Source of the DNA: Variovorax davisae
GTDB taxonomy: Bacteria; Pseudomonadota; Gammaproteobacteria; Burkholderiales; Burkholderiaceae_C
Reading direction: 5' to 3'
Length of the DNA: 64,000 bases
NCBI RefSeq assembly: GCF_030316845.1
Contig: NZ_JASZYS010000005.1
Location: 310,001-374,000 of the forward strand
Shown piece by piece: positions 43,572 through 54,936 of the stretch. The stretch's first letter is position 1, and each line of letters opens with the position of its first letter. Under the pieces are notes generated by a model. The model saw only the letters and a program-made list of their open reading frames with translations, searched no databases and was not told the DNA's origin. Position numbers and translations under genes: made by a program.

Positions 43572-45905
43572 TCAGCTCGCCGAGGCAGGTTCATCCGTGT
43601 CCGATGGCCCGGCGGGCGCCTTGGTGGCCGCAGGCTCCGGGGGGGTGTTCAAGGCCGGGGTTGAGGCAGAAGCCGGAGCGGCTTCCATCACCTGGCTGGC
43701 TTCGACCGCATCCGCCGATGGCTGCGACTCGGGGCGCCGCTGCAAGGCGGCTGGCGGCAGCGGCGCACCGGGTGGCCTCGGCCCGACGCGAGGCCGTACC
43801 GATTTCATCCAGTCGCTCAGCGAGTTCTGGAAGGTGTCCGTCACCGTCTCGGCGTCGAAGCTGTCGTTCAGGATGTAGGGGGTGATCAGGATCACCAGCT
43901 CGGTGCGGGACTTGTTTCGCGTCGCGCTCTTGAACAGGCTGCCGGCGATCGGTATGTCCTTCAGGAAAGGCACGCCGGCATCGACCCGGTCGGTGGTCTC
44001 GCCGATGAGGCCGCCGAGCATCACCGTGGCGCCGTCGCGCATCGTGAGCTTGGTTTCGACGCGGCGATTCTTGATCGTCGGCGAGGTGGTGACGCCGGTG
44101 TCCGTCGGCGTCGCCGAACTCACCTCTTGCGAGATGTCGAGATCGATGCGATCGCCCGCATGGATCACCGGCTTCACGCGCAGGATGGTGCCGGTGCTGC
44201 GATATTGCACCGACTGGGGTACCACCGTGCTGTTGCCCCCGATCAACGAACTGCCTTGGGTCACGGCCTGCGAGCTGACGGTGGGGATGTCGTCGCCGAC
44301 CGTGATGCTGGCGGTTTCTCCATTGCGCGCCATCACCTTCGGACTGGAAATCACCCTGGAGCCCTTGTCCTGGGACAACGCGTTGATCGCCAGCTGACGC
44401 AGTGGATTGCCGCCGAGCAGTGCATTGATCTTGGCGCCCGCGCCGCTCAGGCTGACGTCGTAGATCGTGCCGCTGAGACTTATGCCCGACTGGCTCGACA
44501 ACTGGTCGAGTTGCCAGGCGAAGCCGAGCTGGTTGGCGCTGTCGAAGCTGACTTCGGCCACGACCACGTCGATCAGCGCCGACTTTACGGGCTTGTCCAG
44601 TTCGGCCAGCAGGCCGAGCCATTGCCGATACTCTTCTTGGGTACCGCCCTGGAAGATCAGCGTGTTGGTGGCGTTGTTCACCACCACGCCGCGACGCCGA
44701 TTGACATTCGCGGAGGTGGCGGCAGTACCGGGTGTGCCAGGGGCCGCGGTGGCGCCCGCGGCGCTGGTCGGCTGGACCGCGCCGGAACCGTCGCCACCGC
44801 CGATCAACTCGTTGAGCGAACGGGCCAGTTCTGCTGCGTCCGAATTCTTGACGGGGTAGGTGAACAGGCTCCCGCCTTGCTGCACCTGACTGATCTGGTC
44901 CAGCTCCTGGGCCCAGGCCTGCACATGTTTGAGGATGTCGTCGCGCTGGGCAAAGACCAGCACGCTGTTGATGGCTGCCATGGGCAGCACGATGATCGGC
45001 GCAGTGGGATCAACCTGATTGGCCGCCACGTAGCCCTCTGCACGCAGTACCTCGGTGAGCCGCCGTGCGAACTCTTCGGCGCCCCAGAAGCGCGGCGTGA
45101 TCCGAACGCTGCGCTGGCCGCGCATGCTGGGTTGGTCGAAGATTCGGATCAGGTCGAGAGCGATCTGAACGTCATCGCTTTGGCCGGTGATCAGCACGCC
45201 GTTCATGCCGTCTTCCTGCAGCTGAACGCGCTCGCCGACGATCTTGCGGATGCTCGGCAGCGCCGAGGCGGCGCGGATGGCCTCGAACTCGACGTACTGA
45301 AAGACCGGACGCAACGCCTGCGGAACCGCCGGGAGCGCGCGACCGCGCCGAATCTGCGGCACGGTGGCGGAGGTCGAGGTGGCAGGCACGATCCGCAGCA
45401 CGCCGCCGAAATCTTGCACGACCACGCCATAGCTTTTGAGCAGCAGCGCGCTGAGTTCGGCCAGCTTGGCGGCGCTCAACGGGCGCGGGGTGCGGAAGGT
45501 GATGAGATCCTGGCGCGACCCGACCGCCGAATCGACCGAATAGTTGAGCTTGAGGATGCCACCATAGATCGCCTGGATGAAGCTCGGCAGCGGCATTTGC
45601 TCGATGCTGACGCTCAGGTTCCCGGAGCTTGTGGCATCGAGTGGCGAGGGTGCCGTGGTGCGGACGTTGTCCGTGACGTCCGGCGGCACCACGGGGGTGG
45701 CGGACATCGGGGTGGTTGTGGGGAGCTGAGGAGGGGCAGCCCCGATCAGACCGGTTTGGCGATCGTGTTCGCTGCGATCGAACGCAAGAGGCGCGGTCGA
45801 GGGGGGAAGGTTGGGCGCGGCGCAACCGGCGAGCGCCAGCGCAGCCAGCGTGGCTGCGTGAACGCGGGATGTGAGGAACGGAAAGACAGAATTGCGAATG
45901 CTCAT
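43572..45905 (-). CDS. gspD: type II secretion outer membrane secretin GspD
   Basis: 777 residues. A lipoprotein signal ends in LALAGC (about 22-27), so it is probably self-piloting to the outer membrane. Periplasmic N-domains (about 95-395) include VQLQEDGMNGVLITG and repeated KH-like N modules. A Gly/Ala/Thr-rich linker (about 370-400) interrupts N3. The secretin core (about 430-700) has VVAEVSFDSANQLGFAW and GGLIGETTDRVDAGVPFLKD, followed by IPIAGSLFKS and ELVILITPYI. A long Pro/Ala-rich tail follows. ATG 45905 is preferred because it directly starts the lipoprotein signal. Confidence 0.95.
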   Translation of the reverse strand: MSIRNSVFPFLTSRVHAATLAALALAGCAAPNLPPSTAPLAFDRSEHDRQTGLIGAAPPQLPTTTPMSATPVVPPDVTDNVRTTAPSPLDATSSGNLSVSIEQMPLPSFIQAIYGGILKLNYSVDSAVGSRQDLITFRTPRPLSAAKLAELSALLLKSYGVVVQDFGGVLRIVPATSTSATVPQIRRGRALPAVPQALRPVFQYVEFEAIRAASALPSIRKIVGERVQLQEDGMNGVLITGQSDDVQIALDLIRIFDQPSMRGQRSVRITPRFWGAEEFARRLTEVLRAEGYVAANQVDPTAPIIVLPMAAINSVLVFAQRDDILKHVQAWAQELDQISQVQQGGSLFTYPVKNSDAAELARSLNELIGGGDGSGAVQPTSAAGATAAPGTPGTAATSANVNRRRGVVVNNATNTLIFQGGTQEEYRQWLGLLAELDKPVKSALIDVVVAEVSFDSANQLGFAWQLDQLSSQSGISLSGTIYDVSLSGAGAKINALLGGNPLRQLAINALSQDKGSRVISSPKVMARNGETASITVGDDIPTVSSQAVTQGSSLIGGNSTVVPQSVQYRSTGTILRVKPVIHAGDRIDLDISQEVSSATPTDTGVTTSPTIKNRRVETKLTMRDGATVMLGGLIGETTDRVDAGVPFLKDIPIAGSLFKSATRNKSRTELVILITPYILNDSFDAETVTDTFQNSLSDWMKSVRPRVGPRPPGAPLPPAALQRRPESQPSADAVEASQVMEAAPASASTPALNTPPEPAATKAPAGPSDTDEPASAS

Positions 45906-45965
45906 GAAAGCCAAACCAGCGCGAGGGATTCGCCAGGGGACTGAGAACGGATCAAATAGCCAAAA

Positions 45966-46006
45966 CAAGCAAAAAGAACCAGAAGGGGCCGAAGCCCCTC
46001 CTGGTT
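45966..46006 (-). terminator. intrinsic terminator between the surface protein gene and gspD
   Basis: On the minus strand, AACCAG/CTGGTT and AGGGGC/GCCCCT arms (outer 45977-45982 with 46001-46006; inner 45984-45989 with 45994-45999) form a near-perfect 12-bp stem with a 4-base loop (45990-45993). The stem is followed by CTTTTTGCTTGTTTTG (U-rich). It lies 51 bp after the surface protein stop and 61 bp before gspD. It should end most of the surface protein message while allowing limited read-through. Confidence 0.8.
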
Positions 46007-46056
46007 CATGTTCACTGTCGCCCGCCGGAGGGCGCGCGGTGGAACCTCTGTGTCGA

Positions 46057-47898
46057 TCAGCGGCTCAGGCCGTTGATCGCGTCTTGCGAGTTCGGTTGTG
46101 CGTCCGTGGTCGGTGCGCGGCCGTTGAGCGGCGCTGCCAGGCCTTCGAAGTCCACGCCCTGCGCACCGGAGGTGTCGATCATCACGCTGCCCGACGAGAT
46201 ATAGCTCTGGACGCGCAGGGTCGAACCGGTGGTGGAGACGATGCGAACGCGATCACCCACGCCGGCAGCCGTGTGGCTGTCGACCTTTGCGCCGCCGGAG
46301 CTCGAGTAGTTGGTGGCATTGGCACCGAACGGATTCGAGGCTGCCGCTGCGTTCGTCATGAACGACTCGAGTTCCCGGTTGCTGTAGTTGACAGCCGCGC
46401 GCGGAGCGAGGTCAGGCAGCTTGCCCCAGGCGCCGTACTTGCCGTCGGCGTAGATCATCTGTGCGTACAGGTCGGCCGTGGCGGTTTCGCTGTTGTTGAT
46501 GATGCGCAGCGTGCTCGAGGTGCCCGAGTTGCCGAACTTGGCGTACGACGCGTAGTTGCGAACGTCGATCCGGATGCCGCCGCCGACGTTGAACTGGGCA
46601 CGGCAGGCGTTGTTCTGCTCCTGGAAGCGCACGGCTGCGGTGGACGACAGACCGTCCGGTGCCTTGTTCAGGACCAGGCGTGCATTGAATGCGCTCGTCG
46701 GGATGACCGCAGCGCCGCCCACACCGTAGCAAACCGCGTAGTTGATGCCCTTGTTGATACCTGCCGGGTTGGTATACCCCACCGTTGCCGAGCCAGCGAC
46801 GGGGCTGACCCCGCCTGCGTAGCCCGTGTCGGCGCATGCCGTCGGGGCGTTGGCCGCGCCGGCCGGGACGAGCCACAGCTTGGCATCGGCGGCAAATTCG
46901 CCGGTGATGAGGGTCTGGAAGTTGGTCAGTTCGACGCCACCGGTGTTCGTGGTGGCGGTCGTGACGAAGGTTCCGGTGGGCGTCGAGTTGCCGTAGATGT
47001 TCAGCAGGTCGGAGTCGTAGCCTTGTGCCTGCTGGTCGAAACGGACCGTGCCGAGTTGGACGGTCTTGCCCGAGGCGGTCACTTGCGGCGTGCCGACGGC
47101 GCTCTGGTACTGGAAGGTCTTGCCTTGCTGAGAGTAGTTCTGCACTGCGATCGGCGACGATGCCTCGCCCGACACCTTCAGGTTGACCGGGAAGCTGGCG
47201 ACCGGGCCGCTGTTCACTGCGTTGGGCGCCTTGTCTTCGGACGAAGAGCTCGAGTTGGCGGTGGTGGCGGTGAAGGCCGGATCGGTGATGTCCGGGTACT
47301 GCGTGATCGTGCCGACGATCTTCTTGATGTCCGAGGTGCAATCGACCAGATCGCCGACCACGGTCTTCAGGCCGCTGATCTTGATGCGATTGCCGTCGTA
47401 GGCGACGTCGGTGGCCGGATTGGCGGGCTGGACGAGCGACAGAGCCTGCACGCCGTTGGCATTGAAGACGACGCGGGCATTGTTTTCACCTGGGCCCTTT
47501 GGCACCAGGAAGGTGGCCTTGATGGTCTTGTCATCGATCTTGACGGCCCATGCGTTGGCGATCACGAGACCGGCAGCGTTGACCAGCGCGACGTTGCCCA
47601 CGTTGCCTGGGGAGACGGGGGTGTCGTCGATGGTGGCCGACGGAAAGCCGCTATGGGAGGGTACTTGCCAGATGCCTTGGTCCAGCTTCAGCTGGATCTG
47701 GAAATAGGTGTCGTTGGTGGGGTTGCGAACCGGGTTGGCGAAAGAATAGCTGACCTGTGGCGACACGATCTGCTGTGCGTCGCTGATCACCACTTCTTGA
47801 GCGATAACCGTAGAGTTGGTCTGGAAGTTACCAGCGCTGGCATATCCGCCAGTGAGTGCCAGGCCGGCAGCCGCGATTGCGATTTTGGTTAGTTTCAT
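46057..47898 (-). CDS. exported cell-surface protein, possible S-layer or T2SS substrate
   Basis: 613 residues. The Sec signal MKLTKIAIAAAGLALTGGYASA is followed by mature GNFQTNST. The mature chain is rich in Gly, Ala, Ser, Thr, Asn and Val, with few Cys, and is predicted mostly beta-structured. It has a poly-Ser/acidic patch (about 235-245) and no enzyme motif I recognise. Its upstream AT-rich leader, the CACAGGGAAGATA ribosome binding site and a dedicated terminator suggest high expression. It lies directly upstream of gspD in the same orientation. The composition and context resemble S-layer proteins exported by type II secretion; this is an inference. ATG 47898 is chosen for the signal peptide. 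Confidence 0.75.
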   Translation of the reverse strand: MKLTKIAIAAAGLALTGGYASAGNFQTNSTVIAQEVVISDAQQIVSPQVSYSFANPVRNPTNDTYFQIQLKLDQGIWQVPSHSGFPSATIDDTPVSPGNVGNVALVNAAGLVIANAWAVKIDDKTIKATFLVPKGPGENNARVVFNANGVQALSLVQPANPATDVAYDGNRIKISGLKTVVGDLVDCTSDIKKIVGTITQYPDITDPAFTATTANSSSSSEDKAPNAVNSGPVASFPVNLKVSGEASSPIAVQNYSQQGKTFQYQSAVGTPQVTASGKTVQLGTVRFDQQAQGYDSDLLNIYGNSTPTGTFVTTATTNTGGVELTNFQTLITGEFAADAKLWLVPAGAANAPTACADTGYAGGVSPVAGSATVGYTNPAGINKGINYAVCYGVGGAAVIPTSAFNARLVLNKAPDGLSSTAAVRFQEQNNACRAQFNVGGGIRIDVRNYASYAKFGNSGTSSTLRIINNSETATADLYAQMIYADGKYGAWGKLPDLAPRAAVNYSNRELESFMTNAAAASNPFGANATNYSSSGGAKVDSHTAAGVGDRVRIVSTTGSTLRVQSYISSGSVMIDTSGAQGVDFEGLAAPLNGRAPTTDAQPNSQDAINGLSR

Positions 47899-47957
47899 TA
47901 TCTTCCCTGTGAAAAACTGAGTTGACGCCAGCATTGCGGACGGCCAAAGAAATCCAC

Positions 47958-47976
47958 TGGAATTATGAAAATTCCA
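47958..47976. repeat. 7-bp perfect inverted repeat (TGGAATT-N5-AATTCCA)
   Basis: It lies 60 bp upstream of the surface protein start, inside its likely 5' leader or promoter. It could be an operator or an mRNA stem in the leader. Confidence 0.5.
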
Positions 47977-48066
47977 ATGACATTCTCGTTGACTTGCCTT
48001 CAGTGATGCGTGACAGGCGGATTATGGGGTCGGCCTGCTGGTATTTTTCTGTTTTTCAACGCAAAT

Positions 48067-48082
48067 GTTGCCTTGTGGCAAC
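48067..48082. repeat. 6-bp perfect inverted repeat (GTTGCC-TTGT-GGCAAC)
   Basis: It lies in the middle of the divergent AT-rich region, 169 bp upstream of the surface protein start and 210 bp upstream of argB. The position suits a regulator-binding site; no regulator gene is adjacent. Confidence 0.45.
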
Positions 48083-48279
48083 TTAATTGAGGCTCGATCA
48101 AGAGTTGATGGAGAGAATTAACATTGCGATAACATTTGAGCGTCTATTTGGCGGGAAGTTGAATTAGATATTCGTATTTTTATTTATTACATAATGTATT
48201 TGTGTCTTGAATGTGCCATCCAATGGGTGCTCGGCGGCGATCCTCCGCTCCATGCGGCACAATTCGCCTCTCGCTGTGA

Positions 48280-49185
<906 letters not shown>

Positions 49186-49209
49186 GGGCGCAGGGCCCGT
49201 GAACAGGCC

Positions 49210-50229
49210 TCAGCTTTCGTAGCCCCGCGGGTTGGCCTGCTGCCAGCGCCAGCTGTCGGCGCACATCTGGTCGAGACCGCGGCGGGCCGTCCAGCCGAGC
49301 GTGGCTTGCGCCAGCGCCGGGTCGCCCCAGTAGGCCGGGACGTCTCCGGCGCGGCGCGGACCGATCTCGTAGGCGATGGGGCGGCCGCAGGCCCGCGTGA
49401 AGGCCTTCACCACATCGAGCACCGACGCACCCCGGCCGGTGCCCAAGTTGAGCGTGGCGAGTCCTGCCTGGCTTTCGGCATGCTTCAGTGCCGCCACGTG
49501 GCCCTCGGCCAGGTCCATCACGTGGACGTAGTCGCGCACGCCGGTGCCGTCGGGCGTCGGGTAGTCGCCGCCATGCACGGCGAGCTTGTCGCGCAGTCCC
49601 ACGGCGACCTGGCTGACGAAAGGCATCAGGTTGTTGGGCCGCCCCTGCGGCTGCTCCCCGATCAGCCCGCTTTCGTGTGCTCCCACGGGATTGAAGTAGC
49701 GCAGCAGCGCGATCCGCCATGTCGGGTCCGAACGCTGGAGGTCGCCGAGTGCCTCCTCGACCATGAGCTTCGATCGGCCGTACGGGTTGGCCGGTCGGCG
49801 TGGCGCGTCTTCGGGGATCGGCGAATGATCCGGCTCGCCATAGACCGTCGCCGACGACGAGAAGATCAGCGTGCGCACCCCGGCGGCCTGCATGGCCGCG
49901 GCCAGCACGAAGCTGCCATGCACGTTGTTGTCGTAGTAGGTGATCGGATCGGCCACCGAATCGCCGACCGCCTTCAGGCCGGCGAAGTGGATCACGCCGG
50001 CGATCGGCTGCTCGGCGAACAGCCGATCGAGCAGGGCCCGGTCGCGAACATCCCCCTGCACGAAACGCGGCGCCTCGCCGCTGATTCGCGCGAGCCGGTC
50101 GAACACCCGGACATCGCTGTTTCCCAGGTTGTCCAGCACCAGCGGCACATAGCCGGCAGCGGCCAGCGCGACGCAGGTGTGGCTGCCGATGAATCCGGCG
50201 CCGCCGGTCACGAGAATCGTTGGGCTCAT
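49210..50229 (-). CDS. galE: UDP-glucose 4-epimerase
   Basis: 339 residues. N-terminal ILVTGGAGFIGSHTCVAL (about 4-21) binds NAD, SSSATVYGEPDHSP holds the catalytic Ser, and NPYGRSKLMVEE the YxxxK pair. LLRYFNPVGAHESGLIGE is diagnostic of GalE. It interconverts UDP-glucose and UDP-galactose for LPS sugars or galactose use. The gene has its own promoter region at 50230-50352, shared divergently with slmA. Confidence 0.95.
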   Translation of the reverse strand: MSPTILVTGGAGFIGSHTCVALAAAGYVPLVLDNLGNSDVRVFDRLARISGEAPRFVQGDVRDRALLDRLFAEQPIAGVIHFAGLKAVGDSVADPITYYDNNVHGSFVLAAAMQAAGVRTLIFSSSATVYGEPDHSPIPEDAPRRPANPYGRSKLMVEEALGDLQRSDPTWRIALLRYFNPVGAHESGLIGEQPQGRPNNLMPFVSQVAVGLRDKLAVHGGDYPTPDGTGVRDYVHVMDLAEGHVAALKHAESQAGLATLNLGTGRGASVLDVVKAFTRACGRPIAYEIGPRRAGDVPAYWGDPALAQATLGWTARRGLDQMCADSWRWQQANPRGYES

Positions 50230-50352
50230 GGTCTGTCTTGTGCTCGGAAACGTGAATGAGTTGTCGATTCTGCGCGACAGGCAGGGCTTGCCCGGTTGGC
50301 GCGCGCTAACGTTCCCGTGCGAGAATCATTTTTTTACATTTTGCACGCGCCC

Positions 50353-51003
50353 ATGCAGAACGACGAGCCGAGCGCCCCCGGCGCCACAAGCAGTTCAGAA
50401 CCGGTGGCCGCACCGACGCGCAAGCGCCCTAAGCCGGGCGAGCGGCGCGTGCAGATCCTTCAGGCCCTGGCCGCCATGCTCGAGCAGCCCGGAGCCGAAC
50501 GCGTCACCACGGCCGCGCTGGCCGCCCGGCTGGATGTCAGCGAGGCCGCGCTGTACCGCCATTTCGCCAGCAAGGCCCAGATGTTCGAGGGCCTGATCGA
50601 CTTCATCGAACAGAGTGTGTTCACGCTGGTCAACCAGATCGTCGAGCGCGAGGCGCCGGGCCACGAGCAGGCCGCACGCATCGTCGCGATGCTGGTCCAG
50701 TTCGCCGAGAAGAACCCCGGCATGACCCGCGTCATGGTCGGCGATGCGCTGGTGTTCGAGAACGAGCGCCTGCAGAGCCGGATGAACCAGTTCTTCGACA
50801 AGATCGAAGCGACCCTGCGCCAGGCCCTGCGCGACGCGGCGGCGGCCGACGGCTCCGCCACGCCCACCCTGGACGCGCAGGTGCGCGCGTCGGCGCTCAC
50901 GGCCTTCGTGGTCGGGCGGCTGCAGCGCTTTGCGCGCTCGGGCTTCCGGCGGGCGCCGTCCGAGCACCTGGATGCCTCGGTGGCGCTGATGCTTCGAGAC
51001 TGA
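50353..51003 (+). CDS. slmA: TetR-fold nucleoid occlusion factor SlmA
   Basis: 216 residues. A basic, Pro-rich N-terminus (about 1-30) leads into GERRVQILQALAAML and a TetR-type helix-turn-helix (VTTAALAARLDVSEAALYRHFASKAQMFEGLIDF, split by turn). The C-terminal helical bundle includes MTRVMVGDALVFENERL, characteristic of SlmA. It binds specific DNA sites and blocks FtsZ assembly over the nucleoid. ATG 50353 is chosen over an earlier in-frame codon because upstream residues do not match the family. Near argB, as often seen in related bacteria. Confidence 0.85.
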   Translation: MQNDEPSAPGATSSSEPVAAPTRKRPKPGERRVQILQALAAMLEQPGAERVTTAALAARLDVSEAALYRHFASKAQMFEGLIDFIEQSVFTLVNQIVEREAPGHEQAARIVAMLVQFAEKNPGMTRVMVGDALVFENERLQSRMNQFFDKIEATLRQALRDAAAADGSATPTLDAQVRASALTAFVVGRLQRFARSGFRRAPSEHLDASVALMLRD

Positions 51004-51010
51004 ACGCCGT

Positions 51011-51030
51011 GCGGGGCCGACGGCCCCCGC
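51011..51030. terminator. GC-rich hairpin between convergent slmA and the DUF616 gene
   Basis: GCGGGGCC and GGCCCCCGC (one bulged C) flank a GAC loop 10 bp after the slmA stop. The stem is strong but no U-tract follows on either strand, so it is only a candidate for a bidirectional terminator. Confidence 0.4.
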
Positions 51031-51048
51031 GCGGCGCGCCCTCCGGCC

Positions 51049-51972
51049 TCAGTGCCCGGACGGGTTGGCAGGTCGCGCCGCGGCGGCATCCGCGGCGCGC
51101 TGCAGCCACTGCTTCAGGCGGCGCAGCGGCGAGGTCAGCCGCCAGCTGGTGCTGGCATGGATGGCGGCAATGGACGCGTTCGTCTGCTGCAGCGCATGGG
51201 CCAGCCTCAGCTGCAGTTTCAAGTTTTCCGCCCGCATCTGCGCCAGCGGCGGCGTCATCGATGCGGCAGGGTCTCGTCCACCGCTGAAGCGATCGCGCTG
51301 GTGCGAATGCGGCCAGGTGTGGAACCAGGATGCGCGGTTGTCCAGTTCCCAGCGCGCCGGGACGATGCCGGCGTCCCGCAGCGCTGCGTTGAGCGACAGC
51401 TGATCGCGCCTCGAATAGCGCAGCACGTGGTCGGCCCAGCGCCGCATGGCCGCGCGCACCGCAGGGTCGCGGTGGTCGCGCAGCATGATGGCCGTCCAGT
51501 ACGGCCGCTCGCTCAAGGTCGGCTCGCCGTACGTCAGGTAGTGGTTGAGCTGTTCGAAGATCCGGTTCTGGTCGTCGTACCCGTTGCGCGCCACCTCGAT
51601 GAATTCATCCATCACGCTCTCGCGGTCGCTGTGCCCCGGAAGGCCGATGCCCTGGGCCCATCCATGGCGTTCGATGATCTGCTCCGGCGCTTCATGCAGC
51701 ACGACCGAGTTGTCGATGTAGAGCGAGCGCTCGAAGCCGTCGAGCGCTCCGACCCGATGCGGACAGATCTTGAGCATCCGCTGGCTGCGGATCGGGTCCA
51801 TCTTGAATGCGGGGGCCAGCGTGACGATCTTCCAGGTCTCGCTGCGCAGCGAGGGGTCGTCGGTCAGGCAGATGAACGGGATGCCCGAGCGGCGGGCGAC
51901 GGGCTGCTCGTTCAGTGCCTCGTAGTTGCCGATCAACACCGTGTAGACGCAGGTATTCTTGTCGCTTGCCAT
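51049..51972 (-). CDS. DUF616/glycosyltransferase-domain protein with STSWR motif
   Basis: 307 residues. The N-terminal about 215 residues match the DUF616 (TOD1/MUCI70-like) glycosyltransferase-related family: VYTVLIGNYEALNEQ, FICLTDDPSLRS, and LYIDNSVVLHE with the DxD-like acidic residue. A coiled segment (about 245-280) precedes ASTSWRLTSPLRRLKQW (about 272-288), as in two LPS-cluster proteins of this window. It may modify a surface glycan, but no substrate can be given. ATG 51972 is divergent from katG across 204 bp. Confidence 0.8.
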   Translation of the reverse strand: MASDKNTCVYTVLIGNYEALNEQPVARRSGIPFICLTDDPSLRSETWKIVTLAPAFKMDPIRSQRMLKICPHRVGALDGFERSLYIDNSVVLHEAPEQIIERHGWAQGIGLPGHSDRESVMDEFIEVARNGYDDQNRIFEQLNHYLTYGEPTLSERPYWTAIMLRDHRDPAVRAAMRRWADHVLRYSRRDQLSLNAALRDAGIVPARWELDNRASWFHTWPHSHQRDRFSGGRDPAASMTPPLAQMRAENLKLQLRLAHALQQTNASIAAIHASTSWRLTSPLRRLKQWLQRAADAAAARPANPSGH

Positions 51973-52081
51973 GGGGTCCTGGGGTCAGCCGCTTCAGGTG
52001 AGCGAGCTTGACCGCGACGAATTAGCGCTTCCTGACAACTTTGTTAACGCCGCGCAAACCCAGGTAACAAGCAAGAACCGA

Positions 52082-52096
52082 CTATGCGCGGCATAG
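52082..52096. promoter_or_regulatory. inverted repeat CTATGC-GCG-GCATAG upstream of katG
   Basis: A perfect 6-bp inverted repeat with 3-bp spacer, 80 bp upstream of the katG start and 109 bp upstream of the DUF616 gene. Peroxide regulators such as OxyR bind longer, different sites, so it is only a candidate operator. Confidence 0.35.
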
Positions 52097-52167
52097 AGAG
52101 GCCCTATTCGCAGCCGGCCGGTTCTGCCACAGAATGCTCGTCCGACCCCATCGTAGAACGAACGTAG

Positions 52168-54420
<2,253 letters not shown>

Positions 54421-54436
54421 GCTGCCGCCGGGGAGC

Positions 54437-54841
54437 CTATAGCATTTGCTTGGCCTGCTTGAGCACGAAGTCACAGGCCTTGCGCGTGACTTCCTGCTTC
54501 AGGCCGCCGCCGGTCAGGTCCATCTTCTTGCCGTCGGTGCCGGTCAGGATGCCCTGCGCGCCCTCCACGTAGTTGGGGTCGGACGCCGGCTTGCCGCCCG
54601 GGATCTTGCCCATCAGCTGGTCCTTCACGGCCGTGGTGGCGTTGTCGGCGCTCAGGTAGTTGTTCTTGAGGCAGTACTCGATCACGCCGGCGGCGTTGCC
54701 GAGGCTGCCCGAGGCCATGCCGCCGCCGCCGCCGGCCAGGCCCTTGAGCATGTCGAGCGACTGGGCCTGGGCGAAGCCGGCGCTGCCCAGCAGCAGGGCG
54801 ATGGCGCTGACGCGCATGAAGCGTTGACGGGCGGTATGCAT
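54437..54841 (-). CDS. DUF2501 exported protein
   Basis: 134 residues. A Sec signal (about 1-26, ending FAQAQ) is followed by a Gly-rich segment and the DUF2501 pattern: VIEYCLKNNYLSADNATTAVKDQL, then a hydrophilic stretch, then TRKACDFVLKQAKQML. The E. coli relative is YjjA; function unknown. Two Cys residues could form a disulfide in the periplasm. ATG 54841 gives a compact signal peptide. Ends 17 bp from the convergent katG. Confidence 0.85.
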   Translation of the reverse strand: MHTARQRFMRVSAIALLLGSAGFAQAQSLDMLKGLAGGGGGMASGSLGNAAGVIEYCLKNNYLSADNATTAVKDQLMGKIPGGKPASDPNYVEGAQGILTGTDGKKMDLTGGGLKQEVTRKACDFVLKQAKQML

Positions 54842-54936
54842 GGACTGCTCCTTGAACTGGGAATGGTTGGGGAAACCATAGCCCATGCCCGAGGCCCGGC
54901 GACGACGAGATTGAAACAGTTGGTGGCCGGGCCGGC

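Noticed and set aside
45871..47892. 673-codon open frame on the plus strand opposite the surface protein
   Set aside because: Antisense to a gene with a signal peptide, RBS and terminator; no domain is seen in its translation.
49186..49209. GGGCCC repeats between argB and galE as a terminator
   Set aside because: The GGGCCC copies are self-palindromic and no U-tract is present on either strand, so a functional hairpin is not supported.
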